From contig CAKTWW010000022.1 of assembly GCA_934630855.1 (NCBI GenBank), forward strand, positions 1-33,361: DNA of 33,361 nucleotides. The letters run 5' to 3'. This document shows positions 1 to 7,941 of this stretch, piece by piece. A model generated the notes under the pieces. It was not told the DNA's origin, searched no databases, and saw nothing but the letters and a program-made list of their open reading frames with translations. Position 1 is the first letter of the stretch; the number at the start of each line of letters is the position of its first letter. The position numbers and the translations under genes were made by a program. The stretch comes from an uncultured Collinsella sp. GTDB taxonomy: Bacteria; Actinomycetota; Coriobacteriia; Coriobacteriales; Coriobacteriaceae.

Positions 1-110
1 CCCGTTCTGGGCGCGCCTCAATCGTAGCCCGAGACGGGCCCGGGCTGACAATCTCGACTGTAATGGACGTTCTTAAACGACTAGTCAAAAGGGACACTCT
101 TCCGGGGCAC

Positions 111-237
111 TCATTGGGGGCAGACTTAAATGACCGGCCTTACCTAAGTGCCGACAGGTTGCCCAAAGACTGGTCATTTATGTCTGTCCCCAATGATTAC
201 TGCCCAACGACTGTTCATTTAAGTCTGTCCCCAATGA
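111..237. repeat. Three-copy 25-base repeat upstream of gltX (one inverted, two direct)
   Basis: The unit GGTCATTTAAGTCTGTCCCC plus AATGA occurs at 172-196 and 213-237 (direct, 41-base period, embedded in a longer similarity from about 159) and inverted at 111-135, each with one or two differences. The inverted copy can pair with either direct copy, so alternative large stem-loops are possible. The rest of 1-323 holds no convincing gene; a reading frame open upstream of gltX runs through these repeats and is not believable. A TATACT hexamer at 278-283 could be the gltX -10, but no good -35 is seen. The arrangement resembles REP/MITE-type intergenic elements; that class is an inference. Confidence 0.6.
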
Positions 238-323
238 GTAGGTCGGTGCCCTTTGTGCGGAGGTTGCTTTGTTGCTTTATACTAATGCGGTTAGACATCC
301 ATCCTGCAATCGAGGAGATTTCC

Positions 324-1799
324 ATGGCATCAGACGTTCGCGTCCGCTTTGCACCCTCACCGACGGGCAAGCTGCACATCGGCGGCGCCCGCACCGCTAT
401 CTATAACTGGGCTTTCGCCCGCGCAAACGGCGGCACGTTCATCCTGCGCATCGACGACACCGACCCCACTCGCTCCACCGATGAGAACACGCAGATCATT
501 CTGCGCGCCATGCGTTGGCTGGGCCTTGACTGGGACGAGGGTCCCGAGGTGGGCGGCGATTTTGGCCCCTACGCGCAGACCGAGCGCCTGGACCTGTACA
601 AGCAGGCCGCCCAGAAGCTCTGGGACGAGGGCAAGGCCTACCCCTGCTTCTGCACCAAGGAGCAGCTCGACGCCGACCGCAAGGCCGCGCAGGAGCGCAA
701 GGACCCCTTCCAGGGCTATCAGCGCCGCTGCCGCGATCTTGATCCCGAGGAGGCCCGTCGTCGCATCGAGGCCGGCGAGTCCTACGTCCTGCGCATCAAG
801 GTGCCCGAGGACCGCGGCGACGTCGTCATCCACGACGCCGTTCACGGCGAGGTGACCTTCGACGCCAAGGAGCTCGACGACTTCGTCATCTTCCGCTCCG
901 ACGGCACGCCCACGTACAACTTCGCGACCGTCGTCGACGACGCCATGATGAAGATCACCCATGTCATCCGTGGTGACGATCATCTGTCCAACACCCCGCG
1001 CCAGGTCATGGTCTACGAGGCCCTCGGCGCGCCCGTGCCCACGTTCGCCCACATCTCCATGATTCTGGGTGCCGACGGCAAGAAGCTCTCCAAGCGCCAC
1101 GGCGCCACCTCGGTGGAGGAGTACCGCGACGCCGGCTACCTGTCCGACGCCTTCGTCAACTACCTGGCCCTGCTCGGCTGGTCGCTCGACGGCGAGACCA
1201 CGATCATCCCGCGCGATGTCCTGGCCAGCAAGTTTTCGCTCGACCGCATCTCCAAGAACCCGGCGACCTTCGACCCCAAGAAGCTTGACTGGGTCAATGC
1301 CGAGTACATCAACGGCATGTCCGACGCTCAGTTTGCCGATGAGGTCATGGTTCCCGAGCTGCATGAGGCGGGCCTTATCGAGGGCAACGTCGAGTACGGC
1401 GAGGACTGGATCGACGCGCTCGCTGCCATCGTCAAGCCGCGCACCAAGATGCCGGCCGACGCCGTGACCGTCGCCGCTCCCATCTTCGCTACGGCCGAGA
1501 CGCTCGAGTATGACGAGAAGTCCGTCAACAAGGGCCTGGCCAAGGAGGGCATGGGTGCCATTCTGGACGCCGCCAAGGCCGCGCTCGAGGGCGTGGGCGA
1601 GTGGACGGCCGCCAACATCGACGCCGCACTTGAGCCGCTGCCCGAGCAGATGGACCTCAAGAAGCGTGTGGTCTTCCAGGCCGTGCGCGTCGCCGTCTGC
1701 GGCAACATGGTGAGCCCTCCGCTGGGCGAGACCATGGCGCTCGTCGGCCGCGACGACTGCCTGGCGCGCATCGACCGCGCCCGCACGATGGCGCTGTAG
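324..1799 (+). CDS. gltX: Glutamyl-tRNA synthetase
   Basis: Class I aminoacyl-tRNA synthetase that charges tRNA-Glu (and possibly tRNA-Gln in organisms using the amidotransferase route) in the cytoplasm. The 491-residue product is normal family length. The N-terminus has the VRFAPSPTGKLHIGGART signature with the HIGH-type motif near residues 16-20. The KMSKS-type motif is KKLSKRHG near residue 252. The C-terminal half fits the anticodon-binding region. The ATG at 324 was chosen because CGAGGAGA lies just upstream and because homologues begin immediately before the VRFAPSPTG motif; the in-frame extension to 63 crosses repeats. Codon use is strongly C/G-ending. It is followed by an intrinsic terminator, so it is probably monocistronic. 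Confidence 0.97.
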   Translation: MASDVRVRFAPSPTGKLHIGGARTAIYNWAFARANGGTFILRIDDTDPTRSTDENTQIILRAMRWLGLDWDEGPEVGGDFGPYAQTERLDLYKQAAQKLWDEGKAYPCFCTKEQLDADRKAAQERKDPFQGYQRRCRDLDPEEARRRIEAGESYVLRIKVPEDRGDVVIHDAVHGEVTFDAKELDDFVIFRSDGTPTYNFATVVDDAMMKITHVIRGDDHLSNTPRQVMVYEALGAPVPTFAHISMILGADGKKLSKRHGATSVEEYRDAGYLSDAFVNYLALLGWSLDGETTIIPRDVLASKFSLDRISKNPATFDPKKLDWVNAEYINGMSDAQFADEVMVPELHEAGLIEGNVEYGEDWIDALAAIVKPRTKMPADAVTVAAPIFATAETLEYDEKSVNKGLAKEGMGAILDAAKAALEGVGEWTAANIDAALEPLPEQMDLKKRVVFQAVRVAVCGNMVSPPLGETMALVGRDDCLARIDRARTMAL

Positions 1800-1822
1800 C
1801 AGCTGCGCAAACGTATGTATCC

Positions 1823-1855
1823 GAGCCCCGTTCACCCGAGCGGGGCTCTTGTTTC
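1823..1855 (+). terminator. Intrinsic terminator after gltX
   Basis: GAGCCCCG at 1823-1830 pairs with CGGGGCTC at 1841-1848 around a 10-base loop. The stem is followed by the T-rich run TTGTTTCTAT, 24 bases after the gltX stop. Confidence 0.8.
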
Positions 1856-1887
1856 TATAGATGTATGGGATGGGAGGTACAGGGACC

Positions 1888-4341
1888 ATGGCCGAGCAAC
1901 TGTCGCTGTTTGGTTCGCCGGAACCGGAGGAGACTCCGGTGCAGTCTGCTCATGCTGCCGAGCAGGTCAAGCCCGAGCCTGCGCCTGAGCCCGTCACCGC
2001 CTACGCAAGCGTGGTCCTCGACATCCCAACGCGGGCGCTATCCGAGCCGTTTGCCTACGGCATCCCGCAATCCCTTGCCGGCGAGGCTCAGATCGGCTCT
2101 ACGGTCCTGGTCCATTTTGGCAACCGCGCGGCTGCTGGCTACATCGTCGACATCGCCCCTGCGCTTGGCGACCTGCAAGGCAACGACGCCCTCGACCCCG
2201 CACGCATCAAGCCCATCGAGGCCATCCTCAGCAGGCCGCTCTTTACCGCCGAGGCTGCCCGTATCGCGCGCTGGATGAGCCGCGAATACGTCGCGACGCT
2301 TTCCGAGTGCCTGCGTCTGTTCCTGCCGCCGGGTGGAAGCCCGCGCGTTGTCAAGGGCGATGACGGTGTGTGGACCGTTGAGCGCCCCGCCGTCAAACCC
2401 ATCCAAAACCGCTGGGTTATGCTCACGCCCGAGGGCTTTGACTATACGCCTCCCAAAACGGCGGTCCGCCAGCGCCAGCTTATCGAGGCGCTCCGGTGCG
2501 GCCCGGTCACGACGCGCGACCTCAACCTGCTCTACAACAGCATGTCGGCGACTATCAAGGCACTCGAAAAACGCGGCGTCGTGGTGGTGGAAGAGCGCCG
2601 CGCGTGGCGCGGCTGCAGCGAGCAGACCACGCTGTCCTCGGCAAGCGGCAAGGCACCGGTTTCGCTCACGAAAGGCCAGCAACGGGCGCTCGCGCAAATC
2701 GAGCGCGCACGCCTCGATGCCCACGGCGACGTAGTGCTGGTCGACGGCGTCACCGGTTCCGGTAAAACCGAGGTCTACCTCTCCGCCATCGAGCGCGTGT
2801 TGGCCGCCGGCCGTTCGGCCTGCGTGCTCGTGCCCGAGATTTCGCTGACGGCCCAGACCGTCGGCCGCTTCCGTTCGCGCTTTGGCGAGACGGTTGCGGT
2901 CTTCCATTCGCGCCTCTCGGCTGGCGAGCGTCTGGACCAGTGGGACATGGTCGCGAGCGGCGCGGCCCGCGTGGTCGTCGGAGCGCGTTCGGCGCTTTTC
3001 TGCCCACTCAGCGACCTGGGCCTCATCATCATCGACGAGGAGCACGAGACCAGCTACAAGCAGGGCTCCAGCCCGCGCTACCATGCGCGTGAGGTAGCTG
3101 CCGAGATGGCACGCCGCTATCGCTGCCCGCTTGTGCTGGGCTCGGCCACGCCCTCTGCCGAGGCGCTCGATCGCTGCCGCCGCGGCACGTACAACGGCGC
3201 CGCCTGGACGCGCATCGAGATGCCTGAGCGCCCCGGACACGCGGTCCTGCCCACGGTCCGAATCGCCGATCTGCGCCGCGAGTTCGCACATGGTAGCCGC
3301 TCCATGTTCTCAAAACCGCTGATGGAAGGCCTCGAGCGAGTGGTCGAGCGTCGCGAGAAGGCCGTGCTACTGCACAACCGCCGTGGCTTTGCGCCATTCC
3401 TGATGTGTCGTGAGTGCGGCTGCGTCCCCACCTGCAATCACTGCTCCACGGCGCTCACGTATCACGAGCGCACCCACACGTTGCAGTGCCATACCTGCGG
3501 ATCTTCCTGGCGCGTGCAACCGTATCCGGCGCCCACGAGTCGCTGCCCCAAATGCGGTAGCCGCTACCTGGCAAAAATGGGCCTGGGCACGCAGCAGATT
3601 GAGGACGCCCTGCACCAGATGCTGCCCGAGGACGTCGCCATCATCCGCATGGATGCCGATTCTACGCGCGGCAAGGATGCGCACAAAAAGCTGCTCGAGC
3701 AGTTCGATGCGGCCGATTGCGCCGTGCTGCTGGGCACGCAGATGATCGCCAAGGGCCTCGACTTTCCCGAGGTCACGCTCGTCGGCGTCGTCAATGCCGA
3801 CTTTGCGCTTAAACTGCCCGATTTTAGAGCAGGGGAGCGTGCCTACGACCTGCTGGAGCAGGTGGCGGGTCGCGCCGGTCGCGGTGAACGCCCCGGCGAG
3901 GTCATCATTCAGACCTACCTGCCCGAGGACCCGGTCATTCGCGCCGTAGCCGAGCATGATCGCTCGATCTTTACCGACTATGACCTGGACCAACGTCGCG
4001 ACGCCCTCTATCCGCCGTTCGTGCGCTTGGTCAACATCCTGGTGTGGTCGGCGAATCGCGATGAGGCGCAGGACTACATCGGGCGCATCGGGAAGCTCCT
4101 CAAGCGCCGCTGGCATGCCGCCGCGCCCGACTTTTTACGGGCGGGGAGCGCCGTGCCGCAGGTGCTGGGCCCTGCATCGTGTGTAATCGAGAGAGCCAAG
4201 GACCGTTATCGCTTCCATCTGCTTGTGAAGTCGCCGGTAGGGTACCATGTCTCTGATGATATCGACGCCTGCCTCAAAGAGGTGGGCTCCGTGCGCGGCG
4301 TGAGCTTGAGCGTTGACGTCGACGCCTATGATTTGATGTAA
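1888..4341 (+). CDS. priA: Primosomal protein N' (replication restart helicase PriA)
   Basis: Superfamily 2 3'-5' DNA helicase that recognises stalled or repaired forks and reloads the replicative helicase. The 817-residue product has an N-terminal 3'-DNA-binding region preceded by a Pro/Glu-rich extension of about 40 residues. Walker A is GVTGSGKTE near residue 287 and the Walker B box is IIDEEHE near residue 380. A zinc-binding insertion around residues 507-560 has paired cysteines (CRECGC, CNHC, CHTC, CPKC). The C-terminal helicase motif is EQVAGRAGRGERPGE. The ATG at 1888 has GGGAGG ten bases upstream; an in-frame ATG at 1861 overlaps that site and is less likely. Def follows 18 bases downstream, so priA, def and perhaps fmt-rsmB may be cotranscribed. 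Confidence 0.97.
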   Translation: MAEQLSLFGSPEPEETPVQSAHAAEQVKPEPAPEPVTAYASVVLDIPTRALSEPFAYGIPQSLAGEAQIGSTVLVHFGNRAAAGYIVDIAPALGDLQGNDALDPARIKPIEAILSRPLFTAEAARIARWMSREYVATLSECLRLFLPPGGSPRVVKGDDGVWTVERPAVKPIQNRWVMLTPEGFDYTPPKTAVRQRQLIEALRCGPVTTRDLNLLYNSMSATIKALEKRGVVVVEERRAWRGCSEQTTLSSASGKAPVSLTKGQQRALAQIERARLDAHGDVVLVDGVTGSGKTEVYLSAIERVLAAGRSACVLVPEISLTAQTVGRFRSRFGETVAVFHSRLSAGERLDQWDMVASGAARVVVGARSALFCPLSDLGLIIIDEEHETSYKQGSSPRYHAREVAAEMARRYRCPLVLGSATPSAEALDRCRRGTYNGAAWTRIEMPERPGHAVLPTVRIADLRREFAHGSRSMFSKPLMEGLERVVERREKAVLLHNRRGFAPFLMCRECGCVPTCNHCSTALTYHERTHTLQCHTCGSSWRVQPYPAPTSRCPKCGSRYLAKMGLGTQQIEDALHQMLPEDVAIIRMDADSTRGKDAHKKLLEQFDAADCAVLLGTQMIAKGLDFPEVTLVGVVNADFALKLPDFRAGERAYDLLEQVAGRAGRGERPGEVIIQTYLPEDPVIRAVAEHDRSIFTDYDLDQRRDALYPPFVRLVNILVWSANRDEAQDYIGRIGKLLKRRWHAAAPDFLRAGSAVPQVLGPASCVIERAKDRYRFHLLVKSPVGYHVSDDIDACLKEVGSVRGVSLSVDVDAYDLM

Positions 4342-4359
4342 CAACCCGAAAGGATGGCC

Positions 4360-4896
4360 ATGGAAGCCAACGGAATCGTATTGTCGCCCGACCCTCGTCT
4401 GCGCCAGGAGTGCGCTGTTATCGAGGAGATCACCCCGGCGATCGAGGCGCTTGCCGAGAAGATGAAGAAGATGATGTTCGAGAACGGTGGTTGTGGCCTG
4501 GCTGCCCCGCAGATCGGCGAGCTCATTCAGCTCGTGACCATCGACTGCGATTACAGCGACAAGAACGATTACGACCCGTACGTGCTCATCAACCCCGTCA
4601 TTGTTGAGCAGAGCGATCATCTCGTTCCGTTTAGCGAGGGCTGCCTGTCGATCCCCGGTATTAGCTGCGAGATCGAGCGTCCTGATCATGTCGTCGTCGA
4701 GGCGTACGACCTGGATGCCAACCTGATTCGCTATGAGGCTTCGGGCGATCTGTTCTGCGTGTGCCTGCAGCATGAGATCGACCACTTGCATGGCAATACC
4801 ATGTTCGAGCGACTGAAGCCGATGCAGAGGATCAAGGCAGTCAAGGAGTACCAGGACGCCCTGGCCCGCGGCGCTCGACCGGGCGAGACGGAGTAA
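4360..4896 (+). CDS. def: Peptide deformylase
   Basis: Metal-dependent hydrolase that removes the N-formyl group from nascent proteins. All three family motifs are present in the 178-residue product: GCGLAAPQIG near residue 44, EGCLSIPG near 92 (metal-ligand Cys) and QHEIDHLHG near 137 (two His ligands and catalytic Glu). The ATG at 4360 has AAAGG six bases upstream; the in-frame ATG at 4354 abuts that site and is poorer. The neighbouring fmt gene makes the formyl-Met-tRNA whose product Def processes, a classic def-fmt pairing, although here they are separated by 326 bases containing a palindromic element. Confidence 0.96.
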   Translation: MEANGIVLSPDPRLRQECAVIEEITPAIEALAEKMKKMMFENGGCGLAAPQIGELIQLVTIDCDYSDKNDYDPYVLINPVIVEQSDHLVPFSEGCLSIPGISCEIERPDHVVVEAYDLDANLIRYEASGDLFCVCLQHEIDHLHGNTMFERLKPMQRIKAVKEYQDALARGARPGETE

Positions 4897-4903
4897 GTCG
4901 TCC

Positions 4904-5005
4904 GTCCCCGGGGCGGGGCCCCTATATATCATCCCGTGCTCAAACATTCTCGCTTCGCTGCGAAACTGCGCGCGGGACGATATATAGGCGCCCCGCCCCG
5001 GGGAC
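4904..5005. repeat. Palindromic intergenic element with 33-base arms between def and fmt
   Basis: The left arm (4904-4936) and right arm (4973-5005) are inverted copies matching at 31 of 33 positions. They run from GTCCCCGGGGCGGGGC through a central TATATATC segment. The 36-base centre contains a smaller stem TCGC-TTCGCT-GCGA. There is no T-run, so it is not a simple terminator. The rest of the gap (5006-5222) is unusually T-rich and holds no gene; the fmt ribosome site GAGGGGAGA lies near 5205-5213. Confidence 0.75.
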
Positions 5006-5222
5006 TGCGTTTCCTTGGCTTGTCTCGCCCGGGTGCCGTTGGGCCAGGGATGGGCGTCTTCGCTGATAATTGCTTTGTTGAGAGGGCTGCTTTTGATGCG
5101 GCTCTTTCTTTGTTTTTGGGTATATTTGAATCTGTTGAATTGTTCTGGCGTCATGGATCGTGACTTAGCCTGGCGCTGTTATTTGTAGCCGTCTCGGCTT
5201 TGGTTGAGGGGAGACGATCTTT

Positions 5223-6143
5223 ATGCGTATTGTGTTTATGGGTACGCCCGATTTTGCGGTGCCTTCGTTGACATCGCTTGTTGCGGCTGGGAATGAGATT
5301 GCACTGGTTGTTACTCGTCCCGATGCTGTTCGTGGGCGTGGTAAGAAGCTTGAGCCTTCTCCTGTTAAGGCTAAGGCGCTTGAGCTGGGGCTGCCGGTTA
5401 TTGAGGCTAATCGTATGACGCCGGAGGTCGTTGAGGCGCTCCAGGCTGCTCAGGCTGATATTTTCTGTGTGGCTGCCTATGGCTGCATTTTGCCTGATGA
5501 GGTGCTGCATATGGCGCCGCTTGGTATTGTGAATGTTCATGCGTCCTTGCTGCCTCGTTGGCGTGGCGCTGCTCCTATTCAGCGTGCCATTCTTGCTGGT
5601 GACGAGGTTGCTGGCGTTTCCATTATGCGTATCGGCCATGGCGTGGATACCGGTGCCTATTGCGCTCAGGCATCCACTTCGGTTGCCGGTACGCATGCCG
5701 AGGCGCTCACGATGGAGCTTGGCGAGCTGGGTGGCAAGTTGCTGGCCGATACGCTTCCTTCGCTTGCCGATGGTACCGCTGTTTGGACGGAGCAGGATGA
5801 GGCGTTTGTTACCCATGCTGCTAAGATTTCCAAGCAGGAGATGCGTCTTGATCCGCAGATGACGGCGCTTGATTGCGTGCGTCATGTGCTGGCTTCGTCC
5901 GATACCGCGCCTGCTCGTTGCGTGATCGCCGGTAAGACCGTGCGTGTGCTCGATGCCGTGTCGGCCGATCTGTCGCTCAGCGAGGGTGCCGTCGTTGTTA
6001 AGGCCAAGCGTGTTTACCTCGGTCTTTCCGACGGGGCGGTCGAACTGCTCGAGGTTAAGCCTGATGGCAAGCGTGCCATGGCTGCTTCTGCTTGGGCTGC
6101 TGGCCTGCAGGGCGCCGAACTTAGCTGGGGTGTTTTGTCATGA
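5223..6143 (+). CDS. fmt: Methionyl-tRNA formyltransferase
   Basis: Transfers a formyl group from 10-formyl-tetrahydrofolate to initiator Met-tRNA. The 306-residue length is typical. The N-terminus MRIVFMGTPDFAVPSL is the family signature. The catalytic and folate-binding region HASLLPRWRGAAPIQRAI lies near residue 105, followed by GVSIMRIGHGVDTGAY with the conserved Asp. The C-terminal tRNA-binding domain is present. A strong GAGGGGAGA site precedes the ATG. The stop overlaps the rsmB start (ATGA). Codon use is conspicuously T-ending (GTT, GCT, CTT, CGT) compared with gltX and the glycogen genes. Confidence 0.96.
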   Translation: MRIVFMGTPDFAVPSLTSLVAAGNEIALVVTRPDAVRGRGKKLEPSPVKAKALELGLPVIEANRMTPEVVEALQAAQADIFCVAAYGCILPDEVLHMAPLGIVNVHASLLPRWRGAAPIQRAILAGDEVAGVSIMRIGHGVDTGAYCAQASTSVAGTHAEALTMELGELGGKLLADTLPSLADGTAVWTEQDEAFVTHAAKISKQEMRLDPQMTALDCVRHVLASSDTAPARCVIAGKTVRVLDAVSADLSLSEGAVVVKAKRVYLGLSDGAVELLEVKPDGKRAMAASAWAAGLQGAELSWGVLS

Positions 6144-7540
6144 GCAAGTTGTCTCCCGCGCGCAAGCTCGCGCTCGACGTGTTGATGGAGGCCGATCGCC
6201 GCGGCATGTACGCGCGCGATGTGCTGTCCTCCCGTGCTTCTGCCAAGGCCATTGACCAGCGCGATTCTGCTTTTGCCGCTCGTCTGGCGTTGGGCGTTGC
6301 CGCCACGCAGGGCATTTTGGATGAGCTACTCGACCAGTTTCTGGATAAGCCCAAAAAGGTTGCGCCTCGTGTACGCATGGCGCTTCGCATTTCGGCCTTC
6401 GAGATGCTTTACCTGCATACGCCGGGTCGCGTTGCCGTAAGCCAGGGTGTTGAGCTGGTACGCAGCGGCGCTAAGTCTGCCGCTGGCCTTGCCAACGCCG
6501 TGCTTCATAAGGTTGCGGACAATGTTGAGAACTTTGCCACGGCATCCGATGTGGATGAGTCCGAGCGTCGCCTGGTGCGCCTGTCACGTTTGATGGGTCT
6601 GCCTCGCTGGCTGTGTGCTCGCATTATGGCCTCGTTCGATACGCCCGAGGGCGCGCTCAACTTTGCCGGCAATCTGGCGCCCGCGCCGCTCGCCCTGCAC
6701 GAGAACGCCTTTGCGACCAAGGCCGACCCGTATATTTCTCAGCTCGTCGCACCCGTCTTTCCGGGTTGCCATGCGCCGGTCGATGCGCAGGTTACCGTTG
6801 CTTCGGGCGTGTTTGAGCGCGCGGCGGCGGTCGCCTCGGATCTCAACGCTCAGCTTATTGCGACTGCTGCGACGCGCCCCGGGCGTTGCCTGGAGATTGG
6901 CGCCGGTCGCGGCACGAAGACCTATGTGATGATGTGCCAGGCCAAGCGTGCCGGTTACGAGCGGCAGCATACCGCGCTCGACCTGCACGACCGTAAGTGT
7001 GACCTCAATCTCGCGCGTCTTCACAAGGCCGGGATTCAGGGTGTTCGCACCGTCTCGGGCGATGCATGCGAGCTCGATGAAGTGCTCACGTCCTTTGATG
7101 CCATGCTTGGCGAGCCTGCGCTGTTCGACACGGTCTTTATCGATGCGCCGTGTTCGGGTACGGGCACCATGCGCCGCCATCCCGAGATTCCGTGGCGCCT
7201 GACCAAGAATGATGTGACGACTGAGCTGCCCAAGCTACAGCTGACAATGCTCAAAGAGGCCGCTGCGCGCGTGGCTGCCGGCGGTGAACTCATCTATGCC
7301 ACCTGCTCGGTCTTTGACGAGGAAAACACGCAGGTCGTGGATGCCTTCCTGGCTTCTCCCGAAGGTGAGGGCTTTGCTGTTGCGCCGTTCTCCGAAGCCC
7401 AGATTCTGCAACTACCAGAGTTCGAGCAGGCCAAGAAGCTCGTATCCGTCCGTCAAAACGATCGAGGCCTCTTCCAAAGTGTCCCTGTCAACGCCGACTC
7501 CTACGACGGCCACTTCTGCGCCAGACTAGTCCACCACTAA
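6140..7540 (+). CDS. rsmB: 16S rRNA (cytosine-C5) methyltransferase RsmB/Sun
   Basis: SAM-dependent m5C methyltransferase of the NOL1/NOP2/Sun family, expected to modify 16S rRNA position 967. The 466-residue product has an N-terminal NusB-like RNA-binding domain (about residues 1-140) and a C-terminal Rossmann domain. Motif IV is FIDAPCSGTGTMRRHPE near residue 334 and motif VI is YATCSVFDEEN near 385, which carries the catalytic Cys. The SAM-binding motif I reads LEIGAGRGTKT, a departure from the usual AAPGGKT. It is translationally coupled to fmt by a four-base overlap and ends just before a bidirectional terminator. Confidence 0.93.
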   Translation: MSKLSPARKLALDVLMEADRRGMYARDVLSSRASAKAIDQRDSAFAARLALGVAATQGILDELLDQFLDKPKKVAPRVRMALRISAFEMLYLHTPGRVAVSQGVELVRSGAKSAAGLANAVLHKVADNVENFATASDVDESERRLVRLSRLMGLPRWLCARIMASFDTPEGALNFAGNLAPAPLALHENAFATKADPYISQLVAPVFPGCHAPVDAQVTVASGVFERAAAVASDLNAQLIATAATRPGRCLEIGAGRGTKTYVMMCQAKRAGYERQHTALDLHDRKCDLNLARLHKAGIQGVRTVSGDACELDEVLTSFDAMLGEPALFDTVFIDAPCSGTGTMRRHPEIPWRLTKNDVTTELPKLQLTMLKEAAARVAAGGELIYATCSVFDEENTQVVDAFLASPEGEGFAVAPFSEAQILQLPEFEQAKKLVSVRQNDRGLFQSVPVNADSYDGHFCARLVHH

Positions 7541-7576
7541 TACGGAGCCCAAATTAGCTACCCCGGCAACAAAAAA

Positions 7577-7613
7577 GGCCCCGCGATCGGTGTTGATCGC
7601 GGGGCCGCTTTTG
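7577..7613. terminator. Bidirectional terminator between rsmB and the FmdB-type gene
   Basis: A perfect 12-bp stem: GGCCCCGCGATC at 7577-7588 and GATCGCGGGGCC at 7595-7606, with a six-base loop. AAAAAA flanks it on the left and GCTTTTGTTT on the right, so it can stop both convergent transcripts. Confidence 0.92.
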
Positions 7614-7616
7614 TTT

Positions 7617-7853
7617 CTAGTGGCTATGCGGGCAGTTGGCGCAGCAACCGCTGGTGGCGCTGGTGCTGGAACCACCGCTGCGCTGGTCGGTGTTGTAGAA
7701 ACCGCTGCCCTCAAACTTAATGCCACTGGCCGAGAACGTCTTGGCAGCCGGAGCGCCGCAGCTCGGGCATACGACCTCGGGGGTCTCTGACATGGGATGC
7801 TCAACCTCAAACACGTTGCCGCAACTCGAGCACTTGTAATCGTAGCGCGCCAT
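7617..7853 (-). CDS. FmdB-family zinc-ribbon protein
   Basis: Small protein of 78 residues, MARYDYKCSSCGNVFE at the start. Two CxxC knuckles (CSSC, CPSC) form the zinc ribbon typical of the FmdB family of putative regulators. The remainder is Gly/Ser/Thr-rich and ends CCANCPHSH, which adds three Cys and two His that could bind a second metal. GGAAG four bases upstream of the ATG supports the start. It is the last gene downstream of the glycogen locus, 88 bases after the GH13-GH77 fusion, with an intervening hairpin, so it may have its own transcript. No biochemical role can be given from sequence. Confidence 0.85.
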   Translation of the reverse strand: MARYDYKCSSCGNVFEVEHPMSETPEVVCPSCGAPAAKTFSASGIKFEGSGFYNTDQRSGGSSTSATSGCCANCPHSH

Positions 7854-7869
7854 AATACTTCCTTTTCAG

Positions 7870-7897
7870 CACAAAGCGGGCAGATCTCTCTGCCCGC
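7870..7897 (-). terminator. Hairpin between the GH13-GH77 gene and the FmdB-type gene
   Basis: GCGGGCAGA at 7876-7884 and TCTGCCCGC at 7889-7897 form a 9-bp stem with a TCTC loop. Read on the minus strand it is followed by TTTGTG, a weak T-tract, so it may be a partial terminator. Confidence 0.5.
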
Positions 7898-7941
7898 ATA
7901 AATTCAAACGTCTGTAACTGTACCCTATATCGGGGGTTTTA

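Noticed and set aside
63..323. In-frame 87-codon N-terminal extension of gltX
   Set aside because: It crosses the repeat units, has no family similarity, and the start at 324 has a good ribosome site directly before the conserved motif.
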